Positions 11,001-21,683 of a DNA stretch of 60,000 nt are shown here, in pieces. The notes beneath the pieces were generated by a model, which was not told the DNA's origin, made no database searches, and saw only the letters and a list, made by a program, of their open reading frames with translations. The translations under genes and the position numbers were made by a program. The stretch comes from Liolophura sinensis. Lineage: Eukaryota > Mollusca > Polyplacophora > Chitonida > Chitonidae. Location of the stretch: assembly GCF_032854445.1 (NCBI RefSeq), contig NC_088306.1:15683386-15743385 (forward strand). Reading direction: 5' to 3'. How positions within the stretch are numbered: the first letter of the stretch is position 1; the number at the start of each line of letters is the position of its first letter.

Positions 11001-13707
11001 GGTTTAGGTTGATGATGAATTTTTTACTTGCATGGTTTAGATTGTGATGAATTTATGCATGTGTGGTTTAGGTTGTGATGAATTTCCACTCGTGTTGTTT
11101 AGGTTGTGATGAATTTACGCCCGTGTGTGTGGTTATGGTTGTGATGAACTTCCACGCGTGTGGTTAATTAAGGCTGTTATGACTTTGAACACGTGTGGTT
11201 TGGGTTGTGATGAATTTCCACACGCGATTTGTTTTTTGATGAATTTCCACACGCATGGTTTTATGTTGTGATGAATTTCCACACGTGGGTTTTAGAGTGT
11301 GATTGATTTCCCCTCGTGTGGCTCAGTCTGTGATGAATTTCCACTAGTGTCGTTTAGGTTCTGGTTCAGATAGGACTTATTAATCTTTACCATGAATAAA
11401 ATCGCGTATTTTGTAGACAAGTTGGTCCACACAATTATTACGAATAATTCCACCTATATATGCATTTGAAACAAATCTGTTCAAAGTTAACAAATCACGG
11501 GGAATTGCGTATAAATCACCCAGCTTTACGTATAATTCATCCTCCATTGTGTAAAACTCACGCTGCATTGCATATAAGTCACTGCACAGTGCGTGTAAAT
11601 CACCCTGCATTACGTATAAATCTCCCTGCACTAGAAAAAAATCACTCTGCATTGCTTAAAAGTTAATGTGCATTGCACAAAAGTCGCGCGACATTGCGTA
11701 TAAATCACTGTACAATGCGTATATATCACCCTGCATTACGCATAAGTCATCCTGCATTGTGTAAAAATCACGCTGCTTTGTGTATATGTCAGTGTGCATT
11801 GTGTATATGTCAGTGTGCATTGCGTATATGTCAGTGTGCACTGTGCATAAATCAACCTTCACTGCTAATAAATCAACATGTTTAACACAAACTTCATTGG
11901 TACATTTTCAATATATACGTTACATGTTTCTTTATTCAGTTTAATCATTGATTTCAGAATCTACACTGCGAACTGCTTTATATTTGCCAAAAAAAGAAAC
12001 AAACGATCTAAATCCAAAACTTTGTCTATTTGTTTGATATACATCATGATGTAACTAATGTCAAGGTTTCTACGCGTTGTTGTTGCATTAGGGAAGATGT
12101 GACCAATATTATGACCCCACCCCGCCTTAGCCAGTAAAGAACTTTTCTGTGGTTCTGGATTTATCTATAAATTGCTCTCTATGTCAGTGATATGTTGTTC
12201 TTGCAGTGGACCACGGCTCTTGGTTTGATTACACTAAAAGCTGGTGGGAGGTCAAGGACAACCCCAATGTCAAGGTCACTTTTTATGAAGACATGAAGCG
12301 GGTTTGTATTGTCTGAGCAACAAAAGAGTTAAATTTCTCCAAAACAATCTAAAAGCTAACATCCACTCGTTGTTGGACTTCGCTGATTACACGTTTATCG
12401 CTACACGTAGGCTATACATGAATGCATACATCTGCATAATTGGTGTATCTTTTCTAAGACACACCTCAGTTTCCACCTAAAGTGCTCCAACAGATACAGC
12501 TCTATTAACCTCCCAACATTTATATTTTGGGATACTTATCCTGAACTATCACGGTAAAATTATCGAAAATTATGCAATGCAACGATATATAACAGTTTAT
12601 TTGTAAGTTTATTTGTTCCTTGGTCATATTTTCTCTTTTGAACAAGATAAACATATCTTTTGATTTACATGTATTTATATGTTTCAATAGGATCTGAGGA
12701 AGGAGGTTGTCGAGTTGTGTTCGTTCTTGGGGAAACCATTATCCAATGAAATCATAGACGACATCGTACGTCACTGCGGCTTTGAGAGCATGCGCCGAAA
12801 TCCTATGACCAATCACGAAGACGTTTACTCCATAAATAAAGAAATATCCCCCTTAATGAGAAAAGGTGAGATTCCTTGCATGGGTCTTGTGTGATTTAAT
12901 CTCGCTTGTCAACAGACAAAAGGGTTTCGACAACTGTTGTTCCACAAGCGGAAAATGACATCACGTTACCCTACGTGTGACCTTTTGCCAACTATCACAC
13001 TATTGTCGCTGCTTTGGTTGTTCTATCTGTTCTGTAGGTCTACGTCTTAATTATATTGTATTCCTGCAAAAACCAGTATTCTGTTGGTGGACTATACATC
13101 CCCGATGCCTGGTCCCTGTGCATTGTTTTAATGTTATTGTATGTTAAATTTGATGACAACACCAAAGTTTAAACAATTCTGAACCTGTAACATTTAATAA
13201 ATTGCAATTAACATCTCTGCTTTTTTTTTTACCTAATTTTGCTTAAGCCATGGTGCTAGGGGGCGTATAATTTATTTCTCTTTATGCATTTACATGAAGT
13301 TAGAATAAAAACCCTATCTGAGGTAAATTGATAAGAGACCGCATTTCACCGGTTACGCGTGACCATTTGCTAGCTATCACACGCTGCTCTGGGTTTTCTC
13401 TCTGTACTGTAAGTCTTAATTATATTATACACTTCCAGGTACAGGGCTGCGATGAGGCAGTATCATAACTATGGCGACATTGAAAAATGGAAATAGTAAT
13501 TAATGGCAGTTGATATATAGGCTTATCGTAATATTCCCTAATATTTTATATCTTTGATTTTTTCTTTCCTCTTTTTATTTTGTTTATTTTTTAGGTACCG
13601 TGGGTGACTGGAAGAACTATTTCACAGTAGCACAAAACGAGCTTGCAGACTACTTTTATCGGCGACACTTGGGAGACACGGGGCTACAGTTTACTTATGA
13701 GTTGTGA
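4918..13707 (+). CDS. SULT1: Cytosolic sulfotransferase (SULT family), six exons, complete
   Basis: The joined exons 4918-5095, 8977-9203, 10424-10553, 12207-12301, 12691-12865 and 13595-13707 predict 305 residues; cytosolic SULTs are usually near 295. The enzyme moves sulfate from PAPS to a hydroxyl or amine of a small acceptor in the cytosol; I see no signal peptide or membrane segment. The 5'-phosphosulfate loop YPKAGTTW is at residues 56-63 and is split by intron 1. The catalytic histidine is H119 in KTHLP (117-121). The 3'-phosphate site RNPKD lies at 141-145, followed by VSYYHF. YGSWFD-like GSWFDY is near 182, and the family signature [10 protein letters not shown] is at 267-276. Introns have GT-AG ends and consistent phases. 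The ATG at 4918 has a fair context (ttcaccATGa) and gives the usual N-terminal length. SULT1 versus another subfamily and the substrate cannot be told from sequence alone. Confidence 0.93.
5891..6250 (-). mobile_element. SINE family 2 (tRNA-derived), full length
   Basis: On the minus strand the head reads like a tRNA: tagcacagttggtagagcg is an A-box region and the following ggatcaatcctgggtcgagtc a B-box region. The body ends in ttaaaccccaa-like sequence and a cattcactc tail. Short flanking repeats aagtttga (5883-5890 and 6256-6263) look like a target-site duplication. It lies in intron 1 of the sulfotransferase. Confidence 0.75.
6251..7700. other. Sulfotransferase intron 1, unique sequence
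   Basis: AT-rich intron sequence between two SINEs. Nothing else recognised. Confidence 0.5.
7701..7940 (+). mobile_element. SINE family 2 copy
   Basis: Head ttgcacagttgctagagcat with a partly duplicated tRNA-like part, body with agagaggtggaaatccg and end gttaaaccccaagcac followed by a cactcactc tail. Intron 1 of the sulfotransferase. Confidence 0.75.
7941..8976. other. Sulfotransferase intron 1, 3' part
   Basis: AT-rich; no gene or repeat recognised. Confidence 0.5.
8977..9203 (+). CDS. SULT1: Sulfotransferase exon 2 (PSB loop to catalytic His)
   Basis: The acceptor is tttgtccgcag and the donor gtaata. The exon completes G60 of the PAPS loop with TTWMQEI and carries the catalytic motif KTHLP. 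It ends in phase 0 after HSCK. Confidence 0.93.
9687..9846 (+). mobile_element. SINE family 1 copy, 3' truncated
   Basis: tRNA-like head with cgtggctcagttggttagcg (A box) and gagttcaaatccagctcatg (B box). The copy stops within the body. Intron 2 of the sulfotransferase. Confidence 0.8.
10120..10343 (+). mobile_element. SINE family 1 copy, degenerate
   Basis: Contains ggcccaggaggctctcacca, the B-box region and the end aatactccaatcaaatat. More diverged than other copies. Ends 81 bases before sulfotransferase exon 3. Confidence 0.75.
10424..10553 (+). CDS. SULT1: Sulfotransferase exon 3 (3'-phosphate site)
   Basis: It follows an acceptor ending cgtcag and starts [10 protein letters not shown], the strand and loop that hold the 3'-phosphate of PAPS, then VSYYHF. 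It ends one base into a codon at the donor gtacgc. Confidence 0.92.
10570..11365. repeat. ~32-bp minisatellite in sulfotransferase intron 3
   Basis: About 25 diverged copies of gttgtgatgaatttccacac plus gtgtggttta. Many copies carry cacgtg (an E-box hexamer). Confidence 0.9.
11495..11870. repeat. 21-bp minisatellite in sulfotransferase intron 3
   Basis: About 18 copies of ctgcattgcgtataaatcac-like units. A separate array from the 32-bp one 130 bases upstream. Confidence 0.88.
12207..12301 (+). CDS. SULT1: Sulfotransferase exon 4
   Basis: The acceptor is gttcttgcag. The exon encodes [16 protein letters not shown] and ends FYEDMKR, both conserved SULT segments. The donor is gtttgt, weaker than the others, but the phase fits exon 5 exactly. 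Confidence 0.9.
12691..12865 (+). CDS. SULT1: Sulfotransferase exon 5
   Basis: The acceptor is gtttcaatag. The exon encodes [17 protein letters not shown] and continues to PLMRK, ending one base into the glycine codon of the RKG motif. The donor is gtgaga. Confidence 0.92.
12960..13440 (+). repeat. Diverged direct duplication in sulfotransferase intron 5
   Basis: A ~100-base segment (cgtgtgaccttttgccaact ... gtcttaattatattgtat) at about 12970-13065 recurs at about 13355-13425 in altered form. Confidence 0.55.
13595..13707 (+). CDS. SULT1: Sulfotransferase exon 6 (C-terminus, stop)
   Basis: A pyrimidine-rich acceptor ends at 13594. The exon completes [18 protein letters not shown], the PAPS-binding and dimer-region signature, and stops at TGA 13705-13707. 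No AATAAA lies close downstream. The (AAAT)n tail of the SINE ending at 14269 contains AATAAA and could supply the poly(A) signal; that is inference. Confidence 0.93.
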
Positions 13708-13994
13708 GGCACAAAAGCTGCATGGTTATTCCACGATCAAAGACTTTCAATAATGAACAAATAACTTGTAGCCGTGTAGAGTGTAGCCCGTCGAGCCGTG
13801 TTCTACTAACGTAGTGTGTATAGCCCGTCTCGTGGTTGTAGTGTTATGTCACCCAGAAGGAATACCTACTGACGTTTCTAACTCGAATACAGCCTAGTGT
13901 TTGGTATACATTGAATGTACAGGTTATCAGAGTTTAAAACATGTCAACACGTGTACCAGTAAACCTCTTCAAACAATAAGTGAATCTGACGTCT

Positions 13995-14269
13995 GGGGGC
14001 CTCTGTGGCTCAGTTGGTTAGCGCGCTAGCGCAGCGTAATGACCAATGAGTCTCTCACCAATGCGGTCGCTGTGAGTTCGTCCAGCTCATGATGGCTTTC
14101 TCTCTGGCCGTACGTGGGAAGGTCCGCCAGCAGCCTGCGGATGGTCGTGGGTTTATCCCGGGCTGTGCCCGGTATCCACCCACCATAATGCTGGCCGCCA
14201 TCGTATAAGTGAAATACTCTTCAGTACAGCGTAAAACACCAATCAGATAAATAAATAAATAAATAAATA
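13995..14269 (+). mobile_element. SINE family 1 copy, full length
   Basis: From gggggcctctgtggctcagt through the B-box region to accaatcagataaat and an (AAAT)n tail. Weak flanking repeats (atctgacgtc, atatgacatt) suggest a target-site duplication. It lies 288 bases downstream of the sulfotransferase stop and carries AATAAA in its tail. Confidence 0.9.
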
Positions 14270-14469
14270 TGACATTCGCCATGTTTCACATTCAAACTTT
14301 AGGCAAGGTATTTACATTGGCTGTTTGAAAGATAAACTGTTGGCGCCGAAAATCCAATTATAGAATACCTTAATATTTGACGGAAGAAATTCTAATTCCA
14401 AACCGTCATAGCAGACGTTGATTCAAAACATTCAAAACGGCTGGGTTACTTTAAATTTTTGACACTGTA

Positions 14470-14608
14470 GCAGCGTAAAGATCCAGGAGCCTCTCTCACA
14501 GTTCGGTCAGCTCATACTGACTTAGTCTCCAGCCGTATGTGGGAAGGTCTTTCAACAACCTGCAGATGGTGGTGGGTTTCCCCCGGGCTCTACCAGGTTT
14601 CCTCTCGG
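14470..14608 (+). mobile_element. SINE family 1 fragment (plus)
   Basis: Body part from cagcgtaaagatccaggag to tttcctctcgga; no tail. Confidence 0.75.
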
Positions 14609-14610
14609 AA

Positions 14611-14731
14611 AATTTATTTTATTTATTTGATTGGTATTTTACGCCGTACTCAGGAATATTTCACGACGGCGGCTAGCATTATGGTGGGAGGAAACTGGGT
14701 GAAACCCACGACCATTCACAGGTTGCTGGAA
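14611..14731 (-). mobile_element. SINE family 1 fragment (minus)
   Basis: Tail and body in the opposite direction, directly abutting the plus fragment. Together they form an inverted pair. Confidence 0.8.
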
Positions 14732-15216
14732 GAGCGGTTACTGTTAAAAGATAAACTGCTGATACAAGCTTTGACATGTCTACATTTCGAATCACTAAGA
14801 CAGATTCAATGATCAGTGAAATGGTCCGCGAGGAATAGATATAGGCGACCCAGGGCTCTATCTACAGTATATGTAAGTATCCCTGTCATGCAGGATTACG
14901 GTTCTAAAGATCCCATTGTATGTGACAGCTTAACGCCAATTCGTTGTTCCAAGAATATCACCGATTTTAATGAACAAGCTTGAGCCGTGGCACAGCAGTT
15001 GAACAAGACTTGAGCCCGCATATAGTTGTGATCGCATACAGCTCGGAAACATACGACTGACTGCAAAGAAAACAAACATAAATCTGCATAGGAGGCCTTC
15101 ACTTACTACGCGCTTTTGATATATGCCATAGAATGTAGGTGCCAGACCACCGTTACTGTCAACTGTACTTACTGTATAACACTGATTACATTTACCACAT
15201 GTTGTAGTTACAATGA

Positions 15217-15482
15217 TTTATTTATTTATTTGATTGGTGCTTTACGCCGTACTCAAGAATATTTCACTTATACGACTGCGGCCAGCATTATGGTGGGTGG
15301 AAACCGGGCAGAACCCGGGGGAAACCAACGACCATCCACAGGTTGCTGACAGATCTTCCCACGTACGGCCGGAGAGGAAGGCAGCATGAGCTGGGCTTGA
15401 ACTCACAGCGACCGCATTGGTGAGAGACTCCTGGGTCATTACGCTGCGCTAGCGCGCTAATCAACTGAGCCACGAAGGCCCC
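15217..15482 (-). mobile_element. SINE family 1 copy, full length with 12-bp TSD
   Basis: Complete minus copy from the ATTT tail to the tRNA-like head (gctaatcaactgagccacga). Perfect 12-bp repeats tagttacaatga at 15205-15216 and 15483-15494 mark a target-site duplication, showing LINE-mediated insertion. Confidence 0.95.
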
Positions 15483-15494
15483 TAGTTACAATGA

Positions 15495-16544
15495 AATCTT
15501 TGGCGGAAAAGAAGGAGTTAATGAAACAATCATTTTCAATGAGCATAGCTGTCTGTCGGGTGCAAACATCACAGGCAAGGAAAGAACATATCTTTACGAA
15601 ACATATAGAATGTCAGTGCATTTGAAATACCGTTTTGTAGACCATTACACCGCTTTCACAATGTCAACAAGTCGACCACATGTTGTCTGTCGGTGTCAAC
15701 GTTCACATCGCGCCGCAACACCTTCCTGATTGATGTAAAACCATAAAAGCGAAACAACGGACATTCATTACACGTTGAATACATGAACACATTAAAATGT
15801 AATTCAGAGCCAACAGATGTTATTTGGCCTTTACACCCATGTATATACTTGTAACCGTTAACTGAATGCTTTCGTTCACACACGTGCTTGTTTATAGTGT
15901 ATTTGTTGAATCTTAGGTTGTTGTTGTTCTCAAGACCTAAATTTCTTCAGAAGTGCAAGTTTCCCTGACAATCACAATTACTAACTATACATGTATGCTC
16001 AACGTAAACACGTTAAACGAGTCTACGTCATAGATTCATAGAATGACTTTTCCGGTACGGGCGTGGCCGACCAAAATAATCTTGGTCACTTCCTTGACCA
16101 AGCTTTTTTGGGTCGAATCAAGTTTATTTTAACCAAAACATTTTTGGTCGAACAGACTACAACTAACTTGGTTGGGTTGACCACAAATATCTTCGTTGGT
16201 CAGAGTACAAATACCTTCTGACGAAGGCCTGACAAAGAAGAAATTTCAAATTTCAAAACTTAATATGAATATTCAAAAAATGTGCCTGTTTGTAGAAGGA
16301 CAGGTGTACTTGCTTATATGGCAAATCGCTGCATGCTGTTGGCAGAAGAACAGTACAATCAGATTTTCCACACCAAAAAAATGCTTCTCCTTACAACAGC
16401 AGGACTTTCTTCTCGGTATCATTTGCAATGGAAATCAGTGCTACAACAACAACGACGAGAAAAATTTGTATACCACATGCAGAAAATGCTTAAAGTGTCA
16501 TGTCGCTTTCACTATGCACCAACTACGGGAAATGTCTTTTGGCG
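15495..16544. other. Unassigned sequence
   Basis: No gene seen. Around 16050-16205 the words ttggtc and gaccaa recur irregularly. A 131-codon open frame near 16196-16591 has no recognisable domain. Confidence 0.4.
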
Positions 16545-18225
16545 TATCAGGTCGTGAAACTCTCACAAGGCACCACCTAGAAGTAGAGTGAAGTCATTTG
16601 GCGTGTGAGGTCGCTTTCTTCAGGCACTGCTTACAGGAAAGGTCGTTAGGCGTGTCAGGTCTATTTCGCCAGGCACAACCTACAGGGGACGTTTGGTGAG
16701 TCAGATCGATTTCACCAAGCACCACCTACTGTGAAGCTCGTTTGGCATGTCAATTTGACTTTACCAGGTACCATTTACAGAAAAGGTCATTTTGGCGTGT
16801 TACGTCGCTTTCACCAGGCACCACCTACATGTACAGGGAAGGTTGTTAGGCGTGTCAGATCGCTTTCACCAGAAACCACCTGACACGTTTCAACAGGCAC
16901 CTCCTACAGGGGTCAGTTATTACCTACAAGGAGGGTCATTTTGTATGTCAGGTCGCTTTCACCAGGTGCTACCTACAGGTTAGGTCGTTTATCGTGTCAG
17001 GTCGCTTTCACCAGACATTTCCTACAGAGATTGTCGTTTGGCATGTTTCAACAGGCACCGCCTACAAGGGTGGGTTGGCAGGTCAGGTTACCGTGACAGG
17101 TTGTTTTTCATCAGGTACCATTATAGGAAAGGTCATCTGGCATATCAGGTCGCTTTCACCAGGTACCACCTACAAGGAGGGGTGTTCTCCGTGTCAGGTC
17201 GCTTTCACCAGGTGCTACCTACTGAAGAGCTCGTTTGGCGGGTCAGGTCGTTTTGACCAGGAACTACCTACAGGTTAGGTCGTTTACCGTGCCAGGTCGC
17301 TTTCACCAGGTACCACCTACAAGGAGGGACGTCCTGCGTGTCAGGTCGCTTTTACCAGGCACCACCTACAGGGGTCGCTTGGCGGGTCAGATCGCTTTCA
17401 CCAGGCATCACCTGAAGGAGTTGCTTAGCGGGTCAGATCGCTTTCACCAGGCATCACCTGAAGGAGTTGCTTAGCGGGTCAGATCGCTTTCACCAGGTTC
17501 CATCTACAGGGAAGGTTATTTGGCATGTCAGGTCGCTTTCAACAGGCACCGCGTACACTGACGGTTGTTTTGCATTTCGGGTTGCTTTCACCTGGCAACA
17601 CCCGTAGGGAAGGTCGTTTGGCGTGTCAGGTCGCATGCACCAGGCACCACCTACAGGGAAAGTCGTTTAGCGTGTCAGGTCGCTTTCACTAGAGACCACC
17701 TGCAGAGACGGTCATCTGGCATGTCAGGTCGGTTTCAACAGGCACCGCCTACACGAAATGTCGTTTGTCGTGACAGGTGGCTTTCACCAGGTACCACCAA
17801 CAAGGAGGGTCATTTTGTGTGTCAGGTCGCTTTTACCAGGTGCTACCTACTGAAGAGGTCGTTCGGCGTGTCAGGTAGCTTTCACCAGGCACCGCCTGAA
17901 GGGTCAGGTCGTTTTCACCTACCGGTTAGGGCGTGTACCATGTCAGGTCGATTTTACCAGGTGCTACCTACAGGTTAGGTCGTTTATCGTGTCAGGTCGC
18001 TTCACCAGATATTTCCTACAGAGATTGTCGTTTGGCATGTTTCAACAGGCACCGCCTACAAGGGTGGGTTGGCAGGTCAGGTTACCGTGACAGGTTGTTT
18101 TTCATCAGGTACCATTACAGGGAAGGTCTCTTGACTACTCCGTCTGTCGGCGTCGTTTTCACCACATATTATCTACATGTACAGGGAAGGTCATTTGGCG
18201 TGTTGGGTCGCTTTCACCATCCATT
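16545..18225. repeat. ~50-bp degenerate minisatellite with longer duplication
   Basis: Units resemble ggcgtgtcaggtcgctttca followed by ccaggcaccacctacaggga. About 33 copies vary in length. A block of about 190 bases near 16955-17120 recurs about 993 bases later near 17948-18115. Confidence 0.88.
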
Positions 18226-18249
18226 CAGGTTATCAAAGGCTTATTGTTA

Positions 18250-18408
18250 GACTTATTTATTTGATTTGGCGTTTTAGACCGTACTGAAGTTTATTTAACT
18301 TATGCAACAACAGCCAGACTTATCGTGGGAAGAAACTGAACAGCGCTCGAAGGAACCCACGACCATTCACAGGTTGCTGCTTCTAGTACGCTAACCACTA
18401 GGCTACAC
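18250..18408 (-). mobile_element. SINE family 1, old copy
   Basis: Diverged minus copy from acttatttatttgatttggc to ctaaccactaggctacac. It separates two unrelated minisatellites. Confidence 0.7.
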
Positions 18409-18429
18409 ATAAAAGGTTTTCGGCATCCC

Positions 18430-20975
18430 ACAACAGTACTGGGCACAACGACACAACTGGGCAGAAGATCGGGTTCTCCCTCTACAATACTGAATCATAT
18501 ACTTATGGTCGCCCACGACACTACTGGGCACAGGATCAAGTTCTCCTTCTGCAATACTGAGCATATGCTTATGGTCGCCCACGACACTACTGGGCATAGA
18601 ATCAGGTTCTCCCTCTACAATACTGATCATAGGCTTATGGTCGAACACAACAGCACTGGGCACAGGATCAGGTTCTCCCTCTACAATACTGATGATATGC
18701 TTATGGCCGCCCACGACACTACTGGGCATAGGATCAGGTTCTCCTTTTTCAATACTGATCATATGCTTATGGGCGCCCACAACACTTCTGCGCATAGAAT
18801 CAAGTTCTCCCTCTACAATACTGACCATATGCTTATGGGCGCCCACAACAGCGCTGAGCACAGGATCAGGCTCTCCCTCTACAATACTGTTCATATACTT
18901 ATGGTTGCCCACGACACTACTGGGCACAGGATCAAGTTCTCCCTCTACAATACTGACCATATGCTTATGGGCGCCCACAACAGCACTGGGCACAGGATCA
19001 GGATCTCCCTCTACAATACTGATCATAGGCTTATGGTCGAACACAACAGCACTGGGCACAGGATCAGGTTCTCCCTCTACAATACTGATGATATGCTTAT
19101 GGCCGCCCACGACACTACTGGGCATAGGATCAGGTTCTCCTTTTTCAATACTGATCATATGCTTATGGGCGCCCACAACACTACTGCGCATAGAATCAAG
19201 TTCTCCCTCTACAATACTGACCATATGCTTATGGGCGCCCACAACAGCGCTGAGCACAGGATCAGGTTCTCCCTCTACAAAACTGATCATATGCTTATGG
19301 CCGCCCACAACAGCGCTGAGCACAGGATCAGGCTCTCCCTCTACAATACTGTTCATATACTTATGGTTGCCCACGACACTACTGGGCACAGGATCAAGTT
19401 CTCCCTCTACAATACTGACCATATGCTTATGGGCGCCCACAACAGCACTGGGCACAGGATCAGGTTCTCCTTCTGCAATACTGAGCATATGCTTATGGTC
19501 GCCCACGACACTACTGGGCATAGAATCAGGTTCTCCCTCTACAATACTGATGATATGCTCATGGGCGCCCACAACAGCACTGGGCACAGGATCAGGATCT
19601 CCCTCTACAATACTGATCATAGGCTTATGGTCGAACACAACAGCAATGGGCACAGGATCAGGTTCTCCCTCTACAATACTGATGATATGCTTATGGCCGC
19701 CCACGACACTACTGGGCATAGGATCAGGTTCTCCTTTTTCAATACTGATCATATGCTTATGGGCGCCCACAACACTTCTGCGCATAGAATCAAGTTCTCC
19801 CTCTACAATACTGACCATATGCTTATGGGCGCCCACAACAGCGCTGAGCACAGGATCAGGTTCTCCCTCTACAAAACTGATCATATGCTTATGGCCGCCC
19901 ACAACAGCGCTGAGCACAGGATCAGGCTCTCCCTCTACAATACTGTTCATATACTTATGGTTGCCCACGACACTACTGGGCACAGGATCAAGTTCTCCCT
20001 CTACAATACTGACCATATGCTTATGGGCGCCCACAACAGCACTGGGCACAGGATCAGGATCTCCCTCTACAATACTGATCATAGGCTTATGGTCGAACAC
20101 AACAGCACTGGGCACAGGATCAGGTTCTCCCTCTACAATACTGATGATATGCTTATGGCCGCCCACGACACTACTGGGCATAGGATCAGGTTCTCCTTTT
20201 TCAATACTGATCATATGCTTATGGGCGCCCACAACACTACTGCGCATAGAATCAAGTTCTCCCTCTACAATACTGACCATATGCTTATGGGCGCCCACAA
20301 CAGCGCTGAGCACAGGATCAGGTTCTCCCTCTACAAAACTGATCATATGCTTATGGCCGCCCACAACAGCGCTGAGCACAGGATCAGGCTCTCCCTCTAC
20401 AATACTGTTCATATACTTATGGTTGCCCACGACACTACTGGGCACAGGATCAAGTTCTCCCTCTACAATACTGACCATATGCTTATGGGCGCCCACAACA
20501 GCACTGGGCACAGGATCAGGTTCTCCTTCTGCAATACTGAGCATATGCTTATGGTCGCCCACGACACTACTGGGCATAGAATCAGGTTCTCCCTCTACAA
20601 TACTGATGATATGCTCATGGGCGCCCACAACAGCACTGGGCACAGGATCAGGATCTCCCTCTACAATACTGATCATAGGCTTATGGTCGAACACAACAGC
20701 AATGGGCACAGGATCAGGTTCTCCCTCTACAATACTGATGATATGCTTATGGCCGCCCACGACACTACTGGGCATAGGATCAGGTTCTCCTTTTTCAATA
20801 CTGATCATATGCTTATGGGCGCCCACAACACTACTGCGCATAGAATCAAGTTCTCCCTCTACAATACTGACCATATGCTTATGGGCGCCCACAACAGCGC
20901 TGAGCACAGGATCAGGTTCTCCCTCTACAATACTGATCATATGCTTATGGTCGCCCACAGCAGTACATTCCTTGG
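18430..20975. repeat. 66-bp minisatellite with 16-unit (1056-bp) higher-order repeat
   Basis: About 38 copies of a unit with caggttctccctctacaata, ctgatcatatgcttatggtc and gcccacaacagcactgggca. A marked variant, gatcataggc, recurs at intervals of 6, 9, 7 and 9 units (positions 18625, 19021, 19615, 20077, 20671). The unit with ttctgcaatactgagcat recurs exactly 1056 bases apart (19471, 20527). Frames of over 750 codons are open on both strands; changes between units are mostly amino-acid changing, so I do not call a gene. Confidence 0.95.
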
Positions 20976-21475
20976 CTTACTGTCTCCCTTAACGGTACGG
21001 GTCTCAGACTGTAATGTGGTGTACGACAATAGAACTGGCCAAAGGCTGATGACCTCCCACAGCAGTACATTCATAAGCTGTCACCCTCAACAGCACTGGT
21101 CACACACTTTAATGTGATGTACGACAATAGAACTGGCCAAAGGCTGATGGCCTCCCACAGCAGTACATTCATAAGCTTACTGTCCCCCTCAACAGCACTG
21201 GTCACAGACTGTAATGTGGTGTACGACAATAGAACTGGCCAAAGGCTTATGGCCTCCCACAACAGTACATTCAAAAGCTTACTGTCCCCCTCAACAGCAC
21301 TGGTCACAGACTGTAATGTGGTGTAGGACAATAAAACTGGCCAAAGGCTGATGGCCTCCCAGAGCAGTACATTCATAAGCTTACTGTCTCCCTCAACAGC
21401 ACTGGTCATAGACTGTAATGTGGGGTACAACAATAGAACTGGCCAAAGGCTTATGGCCTCCCACAATAGTACTGG
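20976..21475. repeat. 102-bp minisatellite, about 5 copies
   Basis: Units contain acaatagaactggccaaagg and ctcaacagcactggtcacag. The second phrase resembles acagcactgggcac of the adjoining 66-bp unit, so the arrays may be related. Confidence 0.9.
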
Positions 21476-21683
21476 CCATAGATTTAAAAGGTATGGTCTT
21501 CAACAAGAGATACCATTTAACGCTGAGTCAGCAAAGGTTTTTGAACACTCTGTATAATTCCTACTAAAGAAATATCACATACACTACTCATTCTGATGAT
21601 ATAGGTTTATTAACAGTCCAGTTGTTCAATCACAACTCATCTGACATATATAATATATTATATATATATAAACAAGTATAGTA

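Noticed and set aside
13995-14100. tRNA gene
   Set aside because: A- and B-box-like sequences belong to the head of a SINE that continues into a body and an AAAT tail; there is no intact cloverleaf.
16050-16205. Recurring ttggtc/gaccaa words
   Set aside because: Spacing is irregular and no clear unit or inverted-repeat ends could be defined.
16196-16591. 131-codon frame upstream of the 50-bp array
   Set aside because: No recognisable domain, and an overlapping frame of similar length exists; no evidence of coding.
18403-21117. Open frames of 851, 870 and 766 codons on both strands
   Set aside because: They are products of the 66-bp unit. Changes between units alter amino acids freely in the frames I checked, which argues against protein selection.
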